A DNA stretch of 64,000 nucleotides. It comes from Vibrio zhanjiangensis (GTDB lineage: Bacteria; Pseudomonadota; Gammaproteobacteria; Enterobacterales; Vibrionaceae). Positions 46,791-56,310 of the stretch are shown here, piece after piece. The position numbers and the translations under genes were made by a program. Location of the stretch: the NCBI RefSeq assembly GCF_030161235.1, contig NZ_BSPW01000018.1, positions 82,725-146,724 of the forward strand, in the 5' to 3' direction. The number at the start of each line of letters is the position of its first letter. Within the stretch, counting starts at the first letter, position 1. Below the pieces are notes generated by a model. The model was not told the origin of the DNA. It ran no database searches and saw nothing but the letters and a program-made list of their open reading frames with translations.

Positions 46791-48173
46791 ATGGGACGTG
46801 TTACCCTGCTAATATGCATCCTGTTCTTTTCGGCAGATTTATTGGCGAAACAAGCGGAACCAGAACTGCGACCGCTTATTGTAACGAATTCCAAGGCATG
46901 GAAACCTTTTTCTTATTTAGATGATGATCAGCAGCCTGCTGGTATTCTTATCGATTACTGGAAACTGTTTGCCAAGCACAACAATATCGAGATTGAATTT
47001 TTATTGCTCGATTGGAATGAGTCACTGGAGGCGGTTAAAACAGGAAAAGCAGACATACACGCAGGGTTGCTCTGGTCTGAGCGCAGAGAAGCTTACCTTG
47101 ATTACACTCCTTCGATTATCACAATCGATACGCAAATGTATATTAGTCGAGATTTGATAGGTTTGGACCTAAACAACTTTATGTTGGGTAATCACGAATA
47201 CTCAGTTGGGGTGGTTATGGGTGGGTATGAAGAGGAATTCACGCGCAAGAATTACCCAAATCTTACACTGGCAGTATTTAGTAACAACCAAAAAATGATT
47301 GATGCGGCGTTCAAAGGAGAGATTTCAGCCTTTGTCGCCGATTTACAAGTGGGTAATTTTTACCTTCTCACCAGTAATAGGACGAATGCGTTTGTGGGCG
47401 TAAGAAATCTCTATTCCGGAGATCTTAGAGCGGCAGTTAAAGAGGGCAACAAAACACTACAGGAATTGGTAATAAAAGGTCAGGACGCCATAACAGAGAG
47501 TGAAAAGAAAAGAATCCTTAGCCGCTGGATGCATATTAACACTGTCTATCCTACTTTTCTGGCCCCAGCCCTTATTGTCATTGCCTTATTTGGCGTCATT
47601 TTATATATCTTTGCATTAAGGTATTCGGTACGGATGAAAACCCGAGAGCTTGCTAAAGCGAACGAGGAGTTAAAAAAATTGTCTGAAACCGACTATCTGA
47701 CGGGTTTGAGTAATCGGAGACATTTTGTTGCAGAATTTCAAAAGCATCTTGATAACTCAGGTGATCTCTGCGTTATGGTTTTTGATATTGACGATTTTAA
47801 GATGATCAATGACACATACGGACACCAAGTTGGTGACGATGTGATCAAAACAGTGGCTAAAACGATTCAAGCGTGTGTCGGTTCGGATCAACTGTTAGGG
47901 CGCATTGGGGGTGAAGAATTTGCGCTTGTTATGAACGACCAAGATGAGCTCAGGGTACAAGAGTTGTCTCATGCTATTTGTGATTTAGTTAGAAACATCG
48001 ATTTTGGTGGCCAGCCACCATACAAGGTAACGCTGAGCTTAGGATGCGCGTACTATCCCTCTGCACACAATGAAATCCAGTTATCGGATGCTGACCATCT
48101 AATGTATCAGGCTAAAGCTCAAGGAAAAGATCGAGCAGTTGTATGCAATATGGCTCGCGAGCAATGCCTATAG
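46791..48173 (+). CDS. Diguanylate cyclase with a periplasmic family 3 binding domain
   Basis: A 460-residue sensor. The ATG at 46791 has AAGGA seven bases upstream and is followed by a signal/anchor segment (MGRVTLLICILFFSADLLAK); a longer frame from 46704 has no such support. Residues 25-265 form a family 3 solute-binding domain (ILIDYWKLFAKHNNIEIEF, VKTGKADIHAGLLWSERREAY), in the periplasm. A membrane segment (APALIVIALFGVILYIFAL, about 275-295) and a short coiled coil lead to a GGDEF domain: SETDYLTGLSNRR and GRIGGEEFALV. It should make c-di-GMP when its ligand changes. The active GGEEF motif is intact. No RxxD site is obvious. Confidence 0.9.
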   Translation: MGRVTLLICILFFSADLLAKQAEPELRPLIVTNSKAWKPFSYLDDDQQPAGILIDYWKLFAKHNNIEIEFLLLDWNESLEAVKTGKADIHAGLLWSERREAYLDYTPSIITIDTQMYISRDLIGLDLNNFMLGNHEYSVGVVMGGYEEEFTRKNYPNLTLAVFSNNQKMIDAAFKGEISAFVADLQVGNFYLLTSNRTNAFVGVRNLYSGDLRAAVKEGNKTLQELVIKGQDAITESEKKRILSRWMHINTVYPTFLAPALIVIALFGVILYIFALRYSVRMKTRELAKANEELKKLSETDYLTGLSNRRHFVAEFQKHLDNSGDLCVMVFDIDDFKMINDTYGHQVGDDVIKTVAKTIQACVGSDQLLGRIGGEEFALVMNDQDELRVQELSHAICDLVRNIDFGGQPPYKVTLSLGCAYYPSAHNEIQLSDADHLMYQAKAQGKDRAVVCNMAREQCL

Positions 48174-48294
48174 GCATTTTAAAGGTTGAAAAATTGCCAC
48201 TTTGCGCACAAAGCAAGCAAACGAGACAATATAACGAAAAAAAGTCTTTTCTTTTCATATTACTGTGGCATATTAGTCCTGCTTCCGCGATGAA

Positions 48295-48369
<75 letters not shown>

Positions 48370-48530
48370 AATTTTCTAAATTATCTCATACACCTATCTA
48401 ACGCTATATCAACGCTTGCGTACAACATGAAGAGTGTTTGCCCAATGGCCTTTACGTAACTACTCCGGTCGCTTTTTAAGCATGCCTACGATTGTCTAAT
48501 CACATAAAACCACACCTTATAATGTTAAAA

Positions 48531-48550
48531 AGTCGCCTAAATAGACGACT
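48531..48550 (-). terminator. Terminator after the amino-acid transporter gene
   Basis: AGTCGCC (48531-48537) pairs with GACGACT (48544-48550) with one G-T pair and a 6-base loop; the minus strand continues TTTTTAAC. It lies 43 bases after the stop codon at 48594. Confidence 0.8.
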
Positions 48551-48593
48551 CTCGTTATTTACTTAGTATTTAATATATTGGTCTTTTAGCGTT

Positions 48594-49838
48594 CTATAGC
48601 ACTAACTTATAGACTAACGCAGTGACCGCTATGGTGCCGGTAGCCAGCACGAAGAAAGTGGATAGCTTACCTCTGTATGCATGTAGGCTTTTAACTTTAT
48701 AGACGGCAATCATCGGCATGATAAATAAAATCATCGCAATGACTGGGCCGGATAATGCTTCCATCATGCCCAAAATACTTGGGTTGATAATGGAGACGGC
48801 CCAAATACTGGAAAATAGTAACAATACACATAATGCGTGTGCTTGGCGTGAAGACAATTTTGTGCTTTTAGTCAACATGCCAACTAGACTCTCTCTCGCC
48901 CCCAAAAAGTGACCTATGAATGAAGATGTGATGGCAATAAACGCGACAATTGGTCCAAGTGTTGCGATGAATGGATTATCTGTAGCGTTGGCCAAATAAG
49001 ACAAAACGGACACGTTCTGTGCTTTAGCTTGCGCTAATTGCTCCGGAGATAGTGCAAGTACACAAGAAATAACAAATGACATTACAAACACAATCAGCAT
49101 TATATTCGTGCGACGCACGATTTCTTCTGATTTTGGTGTGGCTTCTTTGCCATAGTGTCGACGCTGAACATGGGCGAATGACGATAGAGCTGCGACATGG
49201 CTGAAGGCAAAAATGACGACGGGTGTGGCTAACCATAAAGTGCTCGTCAAAGAGGACATTGAAGTGACGGTTAATTCAGGAACTTGCCAACTGGGGATAA
49301 GGTAAACAGACAAGAATAACAAAATGGCAACGAGTGGATAAACCATGAGTGAGAACGCACGGAGCATGACTTTTTCACCTGCCAACATGATTGCTATCAG
49401 TCCTGCCACTAAAATACCAGACAGCCAAACACGTGGCACAGCAACCATGTCTGCTTGGTTAACCATAAAGCTATCAACGGTATTGGTTAGACCGACACCG
49501 TAAATCAACAAGACTGGAAAAATGGAGAGAAAATAGAGCAGCGATATACACTGTCCGGCGATAGGACCAAAATGTTCAACCACTACATCGGTAAAATCCG
49601 CGTTAGGTTTTTGCGATGAGAGCACAAAACGGGTAAATCCACGGTGTGCCAAGTAGGTCATTGGATAGGCGAGTATGGTCATGATTATTAGTGGAATCAT
49701 TCCGCCTATGCCTAAATTAATGGGCAAAAATAAGATGCCTGCACCTACTGCGGTGCCAAACAGGCTAAGCACCCACTGTGTATCATGGAGTGTCCACTGT
49801 CTGGTCTTAGCGGTTAACGTATTTTGAATGTCGTTCAC
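48594..49838 (-). CDS. HAAAP-family amino-acid transporter (serine/threonine type, SdaC/TdcC-like)
   Basis: A 414-residue transporter with about eleven membrane segments, of the hydroxy and aromatic amino acid permease family. Family signatures: WVLSLFGTAVGAGILFLPIN, LAYPMTYLAHRGFTRFVLSS, PVVIFAFSHVAALSSFA and IVAFIAITSSFIGHFLGARE. It likely imports serine or threonine with protons or sodium. The GTG at 49838 (VNDIQNTL) is taken as start because it gives the usual N-terminus and AAGG lies ten bases before it; the frame is open to a GTG at 49901, but that would overlap a Fur-like site. A CRP-like palindrome lies at 49918. Monocistronic with terminator at 48531. Confidence 0.85.
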   Translation of the reverse strand: MNDIQNTLTAKTRQWTLHDTQWVLSLFGTAVGAGILFLPINLGIGGMIPLIIMTILAYPMTYLAHRGFTRFVLSSQKPNADFTDVVVEHFGPIAGQCISLLYFLSIFPVLLIYGVGLTNTVDSFMVNQADMVAVPRVWLSGILVAGLIAIMLAGEKVMLRAFSLMVYPLVAILLFLSVYLIPSWQVPELTVTSMSSLTSTLWLATPVVIFAFSHVAALSSFAHVQRRHYGKEATPKSEEIVRRTNIMLIVFVMSFVISCVLALSPEQLAQAKAQNVSVLSYLANATDNPFIATLGPIVAFIAITSSFIGHFLGARESLVGMLTKSTKLSSRQAHALCVLLLFSSIWAVSIINPSILGMMEALSGPVIAMILFIMPMIAVYKVKSLHAYRGKLSTFFVLATGTIAVTALVYKLVL

Positions 49839-49885
49839 TTGCTCGTTACCTTTGTCTTTCACGGAGTCGCAAAGGCTATATATTT

Positions 49886-49900
49886 TGTTAATAATTATCA
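49886..49900. promoter_or_regulatory. Candidate Fur box upstream of the amino-acid transporter
   Basis: TGTTAAT-A-ATTATCA matches the 7-1-7 Fur motif at 13 of 14 positions. It lies about 50 bases before the GTG start at 49838, where a repressor could block the promoter. Confidence 0.4.
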
Positions 49901-49917
49901 CGTAATTTATACAACAC

Positions 49918-49933
49918 GGTGATCTGAATCACG
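49918..49933. promoter_or_regulatory. Candidate CRP site
   Basis: GGTGATCTGAATCACG is nearly symmetric and matches TGTGA-N6-TCACA at eight of ten positions. It is about 80 bases before the transporter start, a usual activating distance. Confidence 0.45.
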
Positions 49934-50312
49934 AAGTAAAATGTTACCAAGGCTATTTTGAATGTTTATTAATCGCTACGGGCATTCATGATATTTTTAT
50001 TTTTTTATTAAATAGTTAGAGATCAAAGGCGTGATTCAGTTTGGTTGGATTATTGGCTTTTGATGTCATCATATATACAGCAATTGTGGAAGCTAAAGTG
50101 TAACTCTTCAGGCAGTAGTGCTTGTAAACCGCATTACCGCCCTCAGAACAATTACGATCTTCCAATATAAGACCAACTCAAATTGCAAGAAAAAGGACGT
50201 GTTTCTTGCAGCATCTTATGCAGAAAATCAGCGCGCGACTATTCTTTATTTATGATGTTATCAAAAAGTCTCTGTGGAACCTGTGTTCTGGAAAATGTCT
50301 CGATAGTAGTTG

Positions 50313-51479
50313 ATGGTTATGGATTCATATTATGATTTAAAGCATGGACGCAGATTAAAGATAATCTTTGCCTTAAGCTTGCTAGGGGTAGCACTATCTC
50401 TTGGTATATTTTTCAATGGATTGAGCATCTCTCTGACAGATTTAAAACAAAGTCAATCTAAGCAGCTATCCGATGTAGCACTTGGTGTCGTGAGGCAGCA
50501 ATATTCTCGTTCAGTTGAAGGGCTGGTGTCCGTTGAAGAGGCAAAAGCATTAACAATCGACATATTACGCGCCATGAGGTTTGGTCGCAATGGGTATTAT
50601 TGGATTAATGATGGTGACGGGATATTGCTCATGCATCCGTATGCGGATAAGTATGTTGGTACCAATGTCAGCGGCCTTGTTGACCCATATGGTGTGCAGA
50701 TGTTTAATGAATTTATTAGAGTCAGTAACGCAGGAGGGGGCTTAGTACATTATCACTGGCCTAAGCCGAATTCTGAAGAAAACGTCGCCAAGATTTCTTA
50801 TGTTGCTTCCTTTGAGCCTTGGGGCTGGGTGATAGGTACCGGTCTCTATACCGATGAACTTGAGAAGGAAATCCAAAATTATGGGTATCGAGTGATCGGT
50901 GCAGCGTTTGCCTTTGCTATTTTCTTTGCGCTCGCCTCTTTGTTTCTCACTCGAAGACTCTTCGCTGAACTCAAAGATAGGGCAATAAAAGACCCACTTA
51001 CCTCTTTATATACCCGTCGATACTTAAATGAGACGGTAGATGATCTACAACTAAAAATTGAACGAGAGCAAGACCTATCTGTGTCGGTAATATTTATGGA
51101 CATCGACCATTTTAAGAAGGTCAACGATGAGTTTGGACATGCACAAGGTGACTTGGTGTTGGCTCAGACTGGGTTAAAGATAAGAAAAAATGCGCGTCCT
51201 GACGATATTTGTGTTCGTTATGGAGGAGAAGAGTTTGTTGCCGTGACATTGTCATCGAATGCGGACACCCCCCTTCTTTTAGCCGAACGAATTTGCCAAG
51301 CGGTAAACAGCCATATTTTTCAACATGGCCAACAAGAGTTTTCTATCACTCTTAGTGTTGGTATCGCCTTTCATCGCCGAGACGAAACGATAGAGCAGAC
51401 AATAAATAGGGCAGACAAGTTATTGTATCAAGCGAAAGCAAAGGGCAGAAACTGTATTGTTCAAGAGACTGACGAGTAG
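50313..51479 (+). CDS. Diguanylate cyclase with a single Cache sensor domain
   Basis: A 388-residue membrane sensor. A membrane segment (LKIIFALSLLGVALSLGIFF, about residues 12-32) is followed by a periplasmic single Cache domain (FGRNGYYWINDGDGILLMHP, SFEPWGWVIGTGLYTDELE), the same kind as in the chemoreceptor at 33104, a second membrane segment near 190-210, and a GGDEF domain: AIKDPLTSLYTRRYL, FMDIDHFKKVND and RYGGEEFVAV. It makes c-di-GMP in response to a small ligand. ATG 50313 and ATG 50319 are both possible starts with weak ribosome sites. Monocistronic; terminator at 51545. Confidence 0.9.
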   Translation: MVMDSYYDLKHGRRLKIIFALSLLGVALSLGIFFNGLSISLTDLKQSQSKQLSDVALGVVRQQYSRSVEGLVSVEEAKALTIDILRAMRFGRNGYYWINDGDGILLMHPYADKYVGTNVSGLVDPYGVQMFNEFIRVSNAGGGLVHYHWPKPNSEENVAKISYVASFEPWGWVIGTGLYTDELEKEIQNYGYRVIGAAFAFAIFFALASLFLTRRLFAELKDRAIKDPLTSLYTRRYLNETVDDLQLKIEREQDLSVSVIFMDIDHFKKVNDEFGHAQGDLVLAQTGLKIRKNARPDDICVRYGGEEFVAVTLSSNADTPLLLAERICQAVNSHIFQHGQQEFSITLSVGIAFHRRDETIEQTINRADKLLYQAKAKGRNCIVQETDE

Positions 51480-51544
51480 TTTTCCAGACGTGTATTGCTG
51501 CTATATTCCAAGGATATATCCGAGATCCTAATATCAATAAAAAA

Positions 51545-51566
51545 ACCGCCAAATTTGCATGGCGGT
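51545..51566. terminator. Bidirectional terminator
   Basis: ACCGCCA (51545-51551) and TGGCGGT (51560-51566), 7-bp stem with 8-base loop, between convergent genes. On the minus strand it is followed by TTTTTTT, so it is strongest for the chemoreceptor gene. Confidence 0.85.
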
Positions 51567-51629
51567 AGCTTTCTAGTGGTATGAATATATAGGGTACTCA
51601 GATGCTTACGTTGCTCCTGCACGACACCG

Positions 51630-53366
51630 CTATGTTCGAATATCGGCTATCACCTGATTGAGTTCTCCAACGCTAGATTGCAGATCGCCTACAATTGGCC
51701 CTAGTTGATTTATTGCGTCATTCATGTCTGAAGATAGGTTTTTAATGGTTGCCAAGTTACCGGAGATTTCATCACTTACGGTCAACTGCTCTTGCGTAGC
51801 GGCTGCAATCGATGTATTCAACTTGTGAATTTCTATTACCGATCCTTGAATGGTGTTTAAGGCTTGGTCAGCGATACTCATGTTAGAGCGCGTAGACTGC
51901 ATTTTTTCTGCGCCACTATGAATTGTGCCCGTTGACTCTTTCGCTTTATCTTGCAATGTCATTACAATGCTTTCAATCTCTCCTGTGGAGTCTTGAGTGC
52001 GTTGAGCGAGAGAGCGGACTTCATCGGCGACCACCGCAAATCCACGACCTTGTTCCCCTGCGCGAGCCGCTTCGATTGCGGCGTTGAGGGCTAGGAGGTT
52101 GGTTTGCTCTGCGATGGCTTTTATTACGTCCAAGACGTTACCAACATTAGTTGATTCATCGGCTAACTGCTGAATGATCTGAGAAGTGTTTGTAAACTCT
52201 CCCTCTAACTGAGTAAATTCACTGGTTGTCTTGTTAAACACAGACTTGCTTGTAGAGACTTCTTTCTCGGCACTACCCGCATACTGCTCTGCTGTGCTGG
52301 TGTTCTCTGCTACATTGGAGAGCGCTGTCGTCATCTGCTCCATCGCTGTCGCTGCCATTTCCATTTCTTGATTTTGTTGGCGAGCCATATCAATGTTCTT
52401 CTGAGTGACCGTCTGAATTGCTTTTGAGATGTTCGCTATTGTTGAGTTAACCTGAGTGATTTTACTGATGGTTTTGGCATAGCTAACCAACACTTTATTG
52501 ATTGTACTGCCAATAACACCAAGTTCATTATTACTATTCTCACTCACACGTAATGTTAAATCGGAGTCTTTATCCACTTTTTGCAGTAACTTTGCCATCT
52601 GATCAATAGGTTTTACGACTTTTTGGTTGACTGTGACATAGCCAATAATGGCGATAATAAATACAGCAACCAAAGAAATGTTACCAATCAGAACGGTAGT
52701 TTGGACTTCTTTTGCTGCCGTTTGAAACTGGCGATTGGTTCGCGTTTCAAGCTGTTGGAAAAAGGTCTCTATGGGCTCCATGATTTTTGCTTTTTCACGA
52801 TGATAGTCCTTACTGTGCAGTAACTTTGCTGCCATTGCTAAATCAGGTTCTCCCTTTTGAGTGTAGTTGCCTGAGCTATCGGGATATAACCCTTTGACTG
52901 CATTCATGGCTTTTACTTCCATTTGTACCAAGGCATCTGAATTTTGCTGAGCCTGTTTAAGCAGTTTGAATTCGGATTCGGTAAAGCCAAGGTTTTCCAT
53001 TCTCTTTTGCAGGGAAATTTTTTCTCCATCGGCTTTAGGTTTCTGTCCATAGTTAATGACAAGATCCCAATATATGGTGTGATAGTTCTTTGGCCGCGGC
53101 TTTTCACCGTTTCGAATTGCCAAAATATCCATATACATTTTTTCATATGCTTCATCGGCCGTTAACACATATGTTCGTCCTAAACGGGTCAAATCATCAG
53201 AACTTTGTCGCAGCTCATCTGCTGCCTGATAAGACTGGTAACGAATCGTTGCCATTTCATCCACTTTTTGCAGTAATCCATTGAGTTGTAACACTGTAGC
53301 GACACTTATGATGATGCCAATAGCGATAACTCCAAACACGAGTTTCATAGTGTTGTCAATATTCAT
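51630..53366 (-). CDS. Methyl-accepting chemotaxis protein with a helical periplasmic domain
   Basis: A 578-residue chemoreceptor. Membrane segment at about 8-28 ([18 protein letters not shown]), a long alpha-helical periplasmic part (residues 30-220, [18 protein letters not shown]), a second membrane segment at 228-248 ([17 protein letters not shown]), HAMP, and a signalling domain with tip [20 protein letters not shown] and [17 protein letters not shown]. It lacks a C-terminal pentapeptide. The helical domain suggests a ligand sensor of the four-helix-bundle type. AAGGA lies upstream of the ATG. It faces an accessory islet upstream (53.4-56.7 kb). Confidence 0.92.
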   Translation of the reverse strand: MNIDNTMKLVFGVIAIGIIISVATVLQLNGLLQKVDEMATIRYQSYQAADELRQSSDDLTRLGRTYVLTADEAYEKMYMDILAIRNGEKPRPKNYHTIYWDLVINYGQKPKADGEKISLQKRMENLGFTESEFKLLKQAQQNSDALVQMEVKAMNAVKGLYPDSSGNYTQKGEPDLAMAAKLLHSKDYHREKAKIMEPIETFFQQLETRTNRQFQTAAKEVQTTVLIGNISLVAVFIIAIIGYVTVNQKVVKPIDQMAKLLQKVDKDSDLTLRVSENSNNELGVIGSTINKVLVSYAKTISKITQVNSTIANISKAIQTVTQKNIDMARQQNQEMEMAATAMEQMTTALSNVAENTSTAEQYAGSAEKEVSTSKSVFNKTTSEFTQLEGEFTNTSQIIQQLADESTNVGNVLDVIKAIAEQTNLLALNAAIEAARAGEQGRGFAVVADEVRSLAQRTQDSTGEIESIVMTLQDKAKESTGTIHSGAEKMQSTRSNMSIADQALNTIQGSVIEIHKLNTSIAAATQEQLTVSDEISGNLATIKNLSSDMNDAINQLGPIVGDLQSSVGELNQVIADIRT

Positions 53367-53766
53367 ACAATCCGTTCCTTGTAGGATTAAATTGACCGAC
53401 GTTGTTGGTGGCTAGTTTGTCGCTGCTGTTAGAGTTTTTTACGCAAACATATCAGCTAACCAATTTACCTATTAAGTATATAGTCAAAAAGAAATAGGGT
53501 GATTTTTTAACTTCAATGAATGTAAAAATTTAGAGGATAAATGTTGAAATCTTATAGATTTCAGTAGCAAGCCTAAGGCGATCTTTAACGAAATTACTGC
53601 CAACACATCAAGTAATGAGTTTGGTAGTTTGTTCACATCTTTTGGAACTCAATAATGGGCCCCTCACATCATGCTCGCTAAACCACCTACGCAAGGAAGC
53701 TTTTAAGATGGATAGCTAATGACGAAAGCCTACTTGTTTTAGTCTTTTGCAATCCATCCAAGGTGG
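53367..53766. other. Non-coding gap at the left edge of the low-G+C islet
   Basis: No credible gene in 400 bases. It contains a perfect inverted repeat TGAAATC-TTATA-GATTTCA (53545-53563), of unknown role. Composition drops from here to about 56.7 kb, so an islet boundary may lie in this gap; no direct repeats were recognised at both ends. Confidence 0.45.
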
Positions 53767-54864
53767 TTATTTTCTCGTTAGCAGAGCTGCAATGGTTATG
53801 TATCGAAAGGGATATTGAGTAGGTGAGGATATGAGCCTTTTGGTCACGTTAGAATAAATGTGGTCGATCACATGGGATTTATCATTCTCGGAAAGATAAC
53901 CCTGTATGGCTGAATATAGAAAAGTTTCGGAAAAAGCTCGTAGCATAGAAGTGTACCGATTAGCCCATAAAACATAATCACCAGTTCTATCGAGCTCTCT
54001 ATTAAATGGGACTTCAACTTCCTTACATTCAAAATGTTCGATTTCAAACTTTTTTCCTAGCACGGAATCGTATTTAATAGGCTCAAGTAGCTCTTCGATA
54101 CTCCGAAAATATACAGGAAATACTAATGACTGATAGAATTCATAGGGTAAAAAACCGACTTCAATACAGTCTAGAATAGCATCTGCCAAGACATCATAAA
54201 TTCCATCGCTGCAGGATATATTCTCATTTCTACCAAAAGTCTGAATCAACAGTTTTCCGTTTTTTGACAGCTCTATTGATCTATGATGTAAGAAGTCGGC
54301 AAGATTCTTTGCTGCTTCGAGCTTAAATGGCAGTCTTTGCTCTTCAGTGAGATTGGCTTTTTTATTTTGGGACAACGTGCTTGGTGGCATTGGTAAAATA
54401 TGATTCGGTATCTTTGCCTCCGGTGTCTTTTCCAAAAATCCCAGTACATTGTAAGTAGTTGCGATATGTACTGACTCAGGAGGCATTAAAGCCTGGAACG
54501 CATTACCTGCACTAACAAAAGTATGAATATTGTCTTGAGAGAACGTTGTTTCTCCTTGAGGAAATAATGTCAAAATTAGCTGGTTGTAGTCATTGGTTGG
54601 TAAGTCTGAAAAGTATAAAGAAACTGTTTTGTCAGTATTATTCCTTATTGAATGGACTATTTTTTTAAAAGCATAAATAGAGTTAGACCCTTCTGAAGTT
54701 CCTATATCCATAATGCTTATGTGGTTGCTATTAAATTGACAAATAAATGAAGGGCTATCTATCGAATTGAGAAGCCATGGTAAGCATGCATCAATTCCTG
54801 CTTTTTGAGTGTCTGAGTTTTTATTATAATATCCTGAGCACCTCATTGAGACATTTTGTGACAT
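53767..54864 (-). CDS. SABATH-like S-adenosylmethionine-dependent methyltransferase
   Basis: A 365-residue protein that resembles the SABATH family (plant salicylate, jasmonate and caffeine-type methyltransferases, also found in a few bacteria). It starts like them with CSGYYNKNSDTQKAGI, has the SAM-binding loop MDIGTSEGSNS (residues 52-62), then FSDLPTNDYNQL (85-96), FVSAGNAFQALMPPESVHIA (116-135, the family's region before the SSYSLHWLS-like motif, here TTYNVLGFL), and a C-terminal RAFSETFLYSAI. These enzymes methylate a carboxyl group or ring nitrogen on small molecules. It sits in a low-G+C islet with a nuclease gene upstream and no metabolic neighbours. Substrate is unknown; family call by eye. 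Confidence 0.65.
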   Translation of the reverse strand: MSQNVSMRCSGYYNKNSDTQKAGIDACLPWLLNSIDSPSFICQFNSNHISIMDIGTSEGSNSIYAFKKIVHSIRNNTDKTVSLYFSDLPTNDYNQLILTLFPQGETTFSQDNIHTFVSAGNAFQALMPPESVHIATTYNVLGFLEKTPEAKIPNHILPMPPSTLSQNKKANLTEEQRLPFKLEAAKNLADFLHHRSIELSKNGKLLIQTFGRNENISCSDGIYDVLADAILDCIEVGFLPYEFYQSLVFPVYFRSIEELLEPIKYDSVLGKKFEIEHFECKEVEVPFNRELDRTGDYVLWANRYTSMLRAFSETFLYSAIQGYLSENDKSHVIDHIYSNVTKRLISSPTQYPFRYITIAALLTRK

Positions 54865-55021
54865 ATATATCCTATACGATAGATTAATTTAAAGACTATA
54901 TCATTTTTTGGTTAAATTATATGTGACAAATACAATTAAGTCTTACTTAAAATATTAATCTATATAATAATATAAAGATATTGAGAGGCGGCTTTTTAAC
55001 ATTACCTCCCTTATGAGTTAT

Positions 55022-56053
55022 TTAATCATAGAAAGTAAGGGTATTTTGTAACTGCTGTGAATAGTTAAAAATATCATCAACACTATTTATTGGATGGCGA
55101 ATTTCGTTCTTCGAATCATCAAAAAGACCAATGTACTTTTGTTTAGTGTTAAACCAAAGGCGACACAATGGCTTACGATTATTGTCATCCAAGAGAATGC
55201 CAAAGTAACTTTGCGTATCTCTGGCATACACACGATGAACTTCAACCTTCTGTCTCACTATCGCTTTAACTATATTGAAACCTTCGATTTCTTCCTCGGT
55301 AGTATGTATTTTTGAGTTTTCTGTAACATCATCGGTTACGTCTTGTGCAAAGTCAGAAAGTTCGACCTTTTCAGAACTTTTGGATTCTTCACCAATAGCT
55401 GATTTCAGACGATAGTTAATGCTATCATTAAGAAATTGCTTTAACGCTTTAGTTGTTATTTCTAAGAACTGACTTTTCACTTTGGCTGTTTGAACGCCTT
55501 CGTACACTTTAGATGTGAAGAATTTTACAAAGTCTTCCTCTGGCTCACTAAACTGTTCGTGAAGTACTTTTTTTATTTGATTCAAATATTTGAGCTCTCC
55601 AGCTGCGTCCACAACAGACCCAACGTCAAACGAAGACTTAGTTAGTTTTTTAATCTCTGGAACGAGATGCTCATCCAGATTTTCAAGATCTAGTGTCAAA
55701 AAGGGTTTTTCATCCATTTTATTGGGGGCATCTAAATCCGTATAAAATTGGTACTTTGCTCCGTTAGTTAATATGCCTATTCTTGCATTGGTTACTGAAA
55801 AATATCTGAAAAGTTGATTGGCATGTTTAGTCGACAGTGGTTCTCTATATTTTTTACATTCTATAAGTATCTGGATCGCCCCATCTTTTACTAAAGCATA
55901 ATCCACTTTTTCTCCTTTCTTTGTTCCCGTATCTGCTGTGAACTCAGGAATGACCTCATTTGGGTCGAAAACATCATAGCCCAGAACAGAATGTAAGAAA
56001 GGCATGACTAACGCATTTTTTGTAGCTTCTTCAGTAGCGAGGTTATCAGACAC
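55022..56053 (-). CDS. HsdR-N type PD-(D/E)XK nuclease, frame broken near the 5' end
   Basis: The open frame gives 343 residues (from GTG 56053). The protein matches the family carrying the type I restriction HsdR N-terminal nuclease domain: EEATKNALVMPFLHSVLGYD, VIPEFTADTGTKKGEKVDYA, and ILIECKKYREPL, with the catalytic D51, E65 and K67 of PD-(D/E)XK. The remaining residues (190-343) end in a beta-rich piece that fits no known domain here. It is a nuclease, probably in defence. The real start seems to be the ATG at 56100, where GGTGGA precedes it and 13 codons (MDFIERIQALSKK) match the family, but one base is missing in a run of seven T (56062-56068) so that start is out of frame. Confidence 0.8.
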   Translation of the reverse strand: MSDNLATEEATKNALVMPFLHSVLGYDVFDPNEVIPEFTADTGTKKGEKVDYALVKDGAIQILIECKKYREPLSTKHANQLFRYFSVTNARIGILTNGAKYQFYTDLDAPNKMDEKPFLTLDLENLDEHLVPEIKKLTKSSFDVGSVVDAAGELKYLNQIKKVLHEQFSEPEEDFVKFFTSKVYEGVQTAKVKSQFLEITTKALKQFLNDSINYRLKSAIGEESKSSEKVELSDFAQDVTDDVTENSKIHTTEEEIEGFNIVKAIVRQKVEVHRVYARDTQSYFGILLDDNNRKPLCRLWFNTKQKYIGLFDDSKNEIRHPINSVDDIFNYSQQLQNTLTFYD

Positions 56054-56100
56054 TTGTGAGATTTTTTTGATAGTGCTTGTATACGTTCGATAAAGTCCAT
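56054..56100 (-). other. Out-of-frame 5' end of the HsdR-N nuclease gene (A7 tract)
   Basis: From ATG 56100 the frame reads MDFIERIQALSKK and then leaves the main frame at a run of seven A (minus strand). With eight A the two segments join into a family-typical N-terminus. It may be a phase-variable homopolymer, a recent mutation or a sequencing error. Ribosome site GGTGGA supports this start. Confidence 0.7.
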
Positions 56101-56310
56101 TTATATTCCACCATTTGCATACGTGATCTTTAAATTATATGTGAGAATGAAATATTCGCACAAAAGTAAAGGTGTGCCTTGAATATACGGACTAAAATTC
56201 TAGAGGACTGATTTTATGTATGTTGAATTTATTGTTTAATAATAGCTACTTAAAGTCTCCATCTGGATGTTAAAATCCTTATAGTAGCAAAGAAGACGAC
56301 GTTTGGTGGT

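Larger units (their letters stand above)
49839..50312. other. Divergent promoter region with candidate Fur and CRP sites
   Basis: This gap (474 bases) separates the amino-acid transporter gene from a Cache-GGDEF gene. Besides the two sites at 49886 and 49918, nothing is seen; the half near the GGDEF gene has no clear promoter motif. Confidence 0.5.

Noticed and set aside
53545..53563. Inverted repeat TGAAATC/GATTTCA as an attachment site of the islet
   Set aside because: No matching copy was recognised at the other end (about 56.7 kb), so an att function is not supported.
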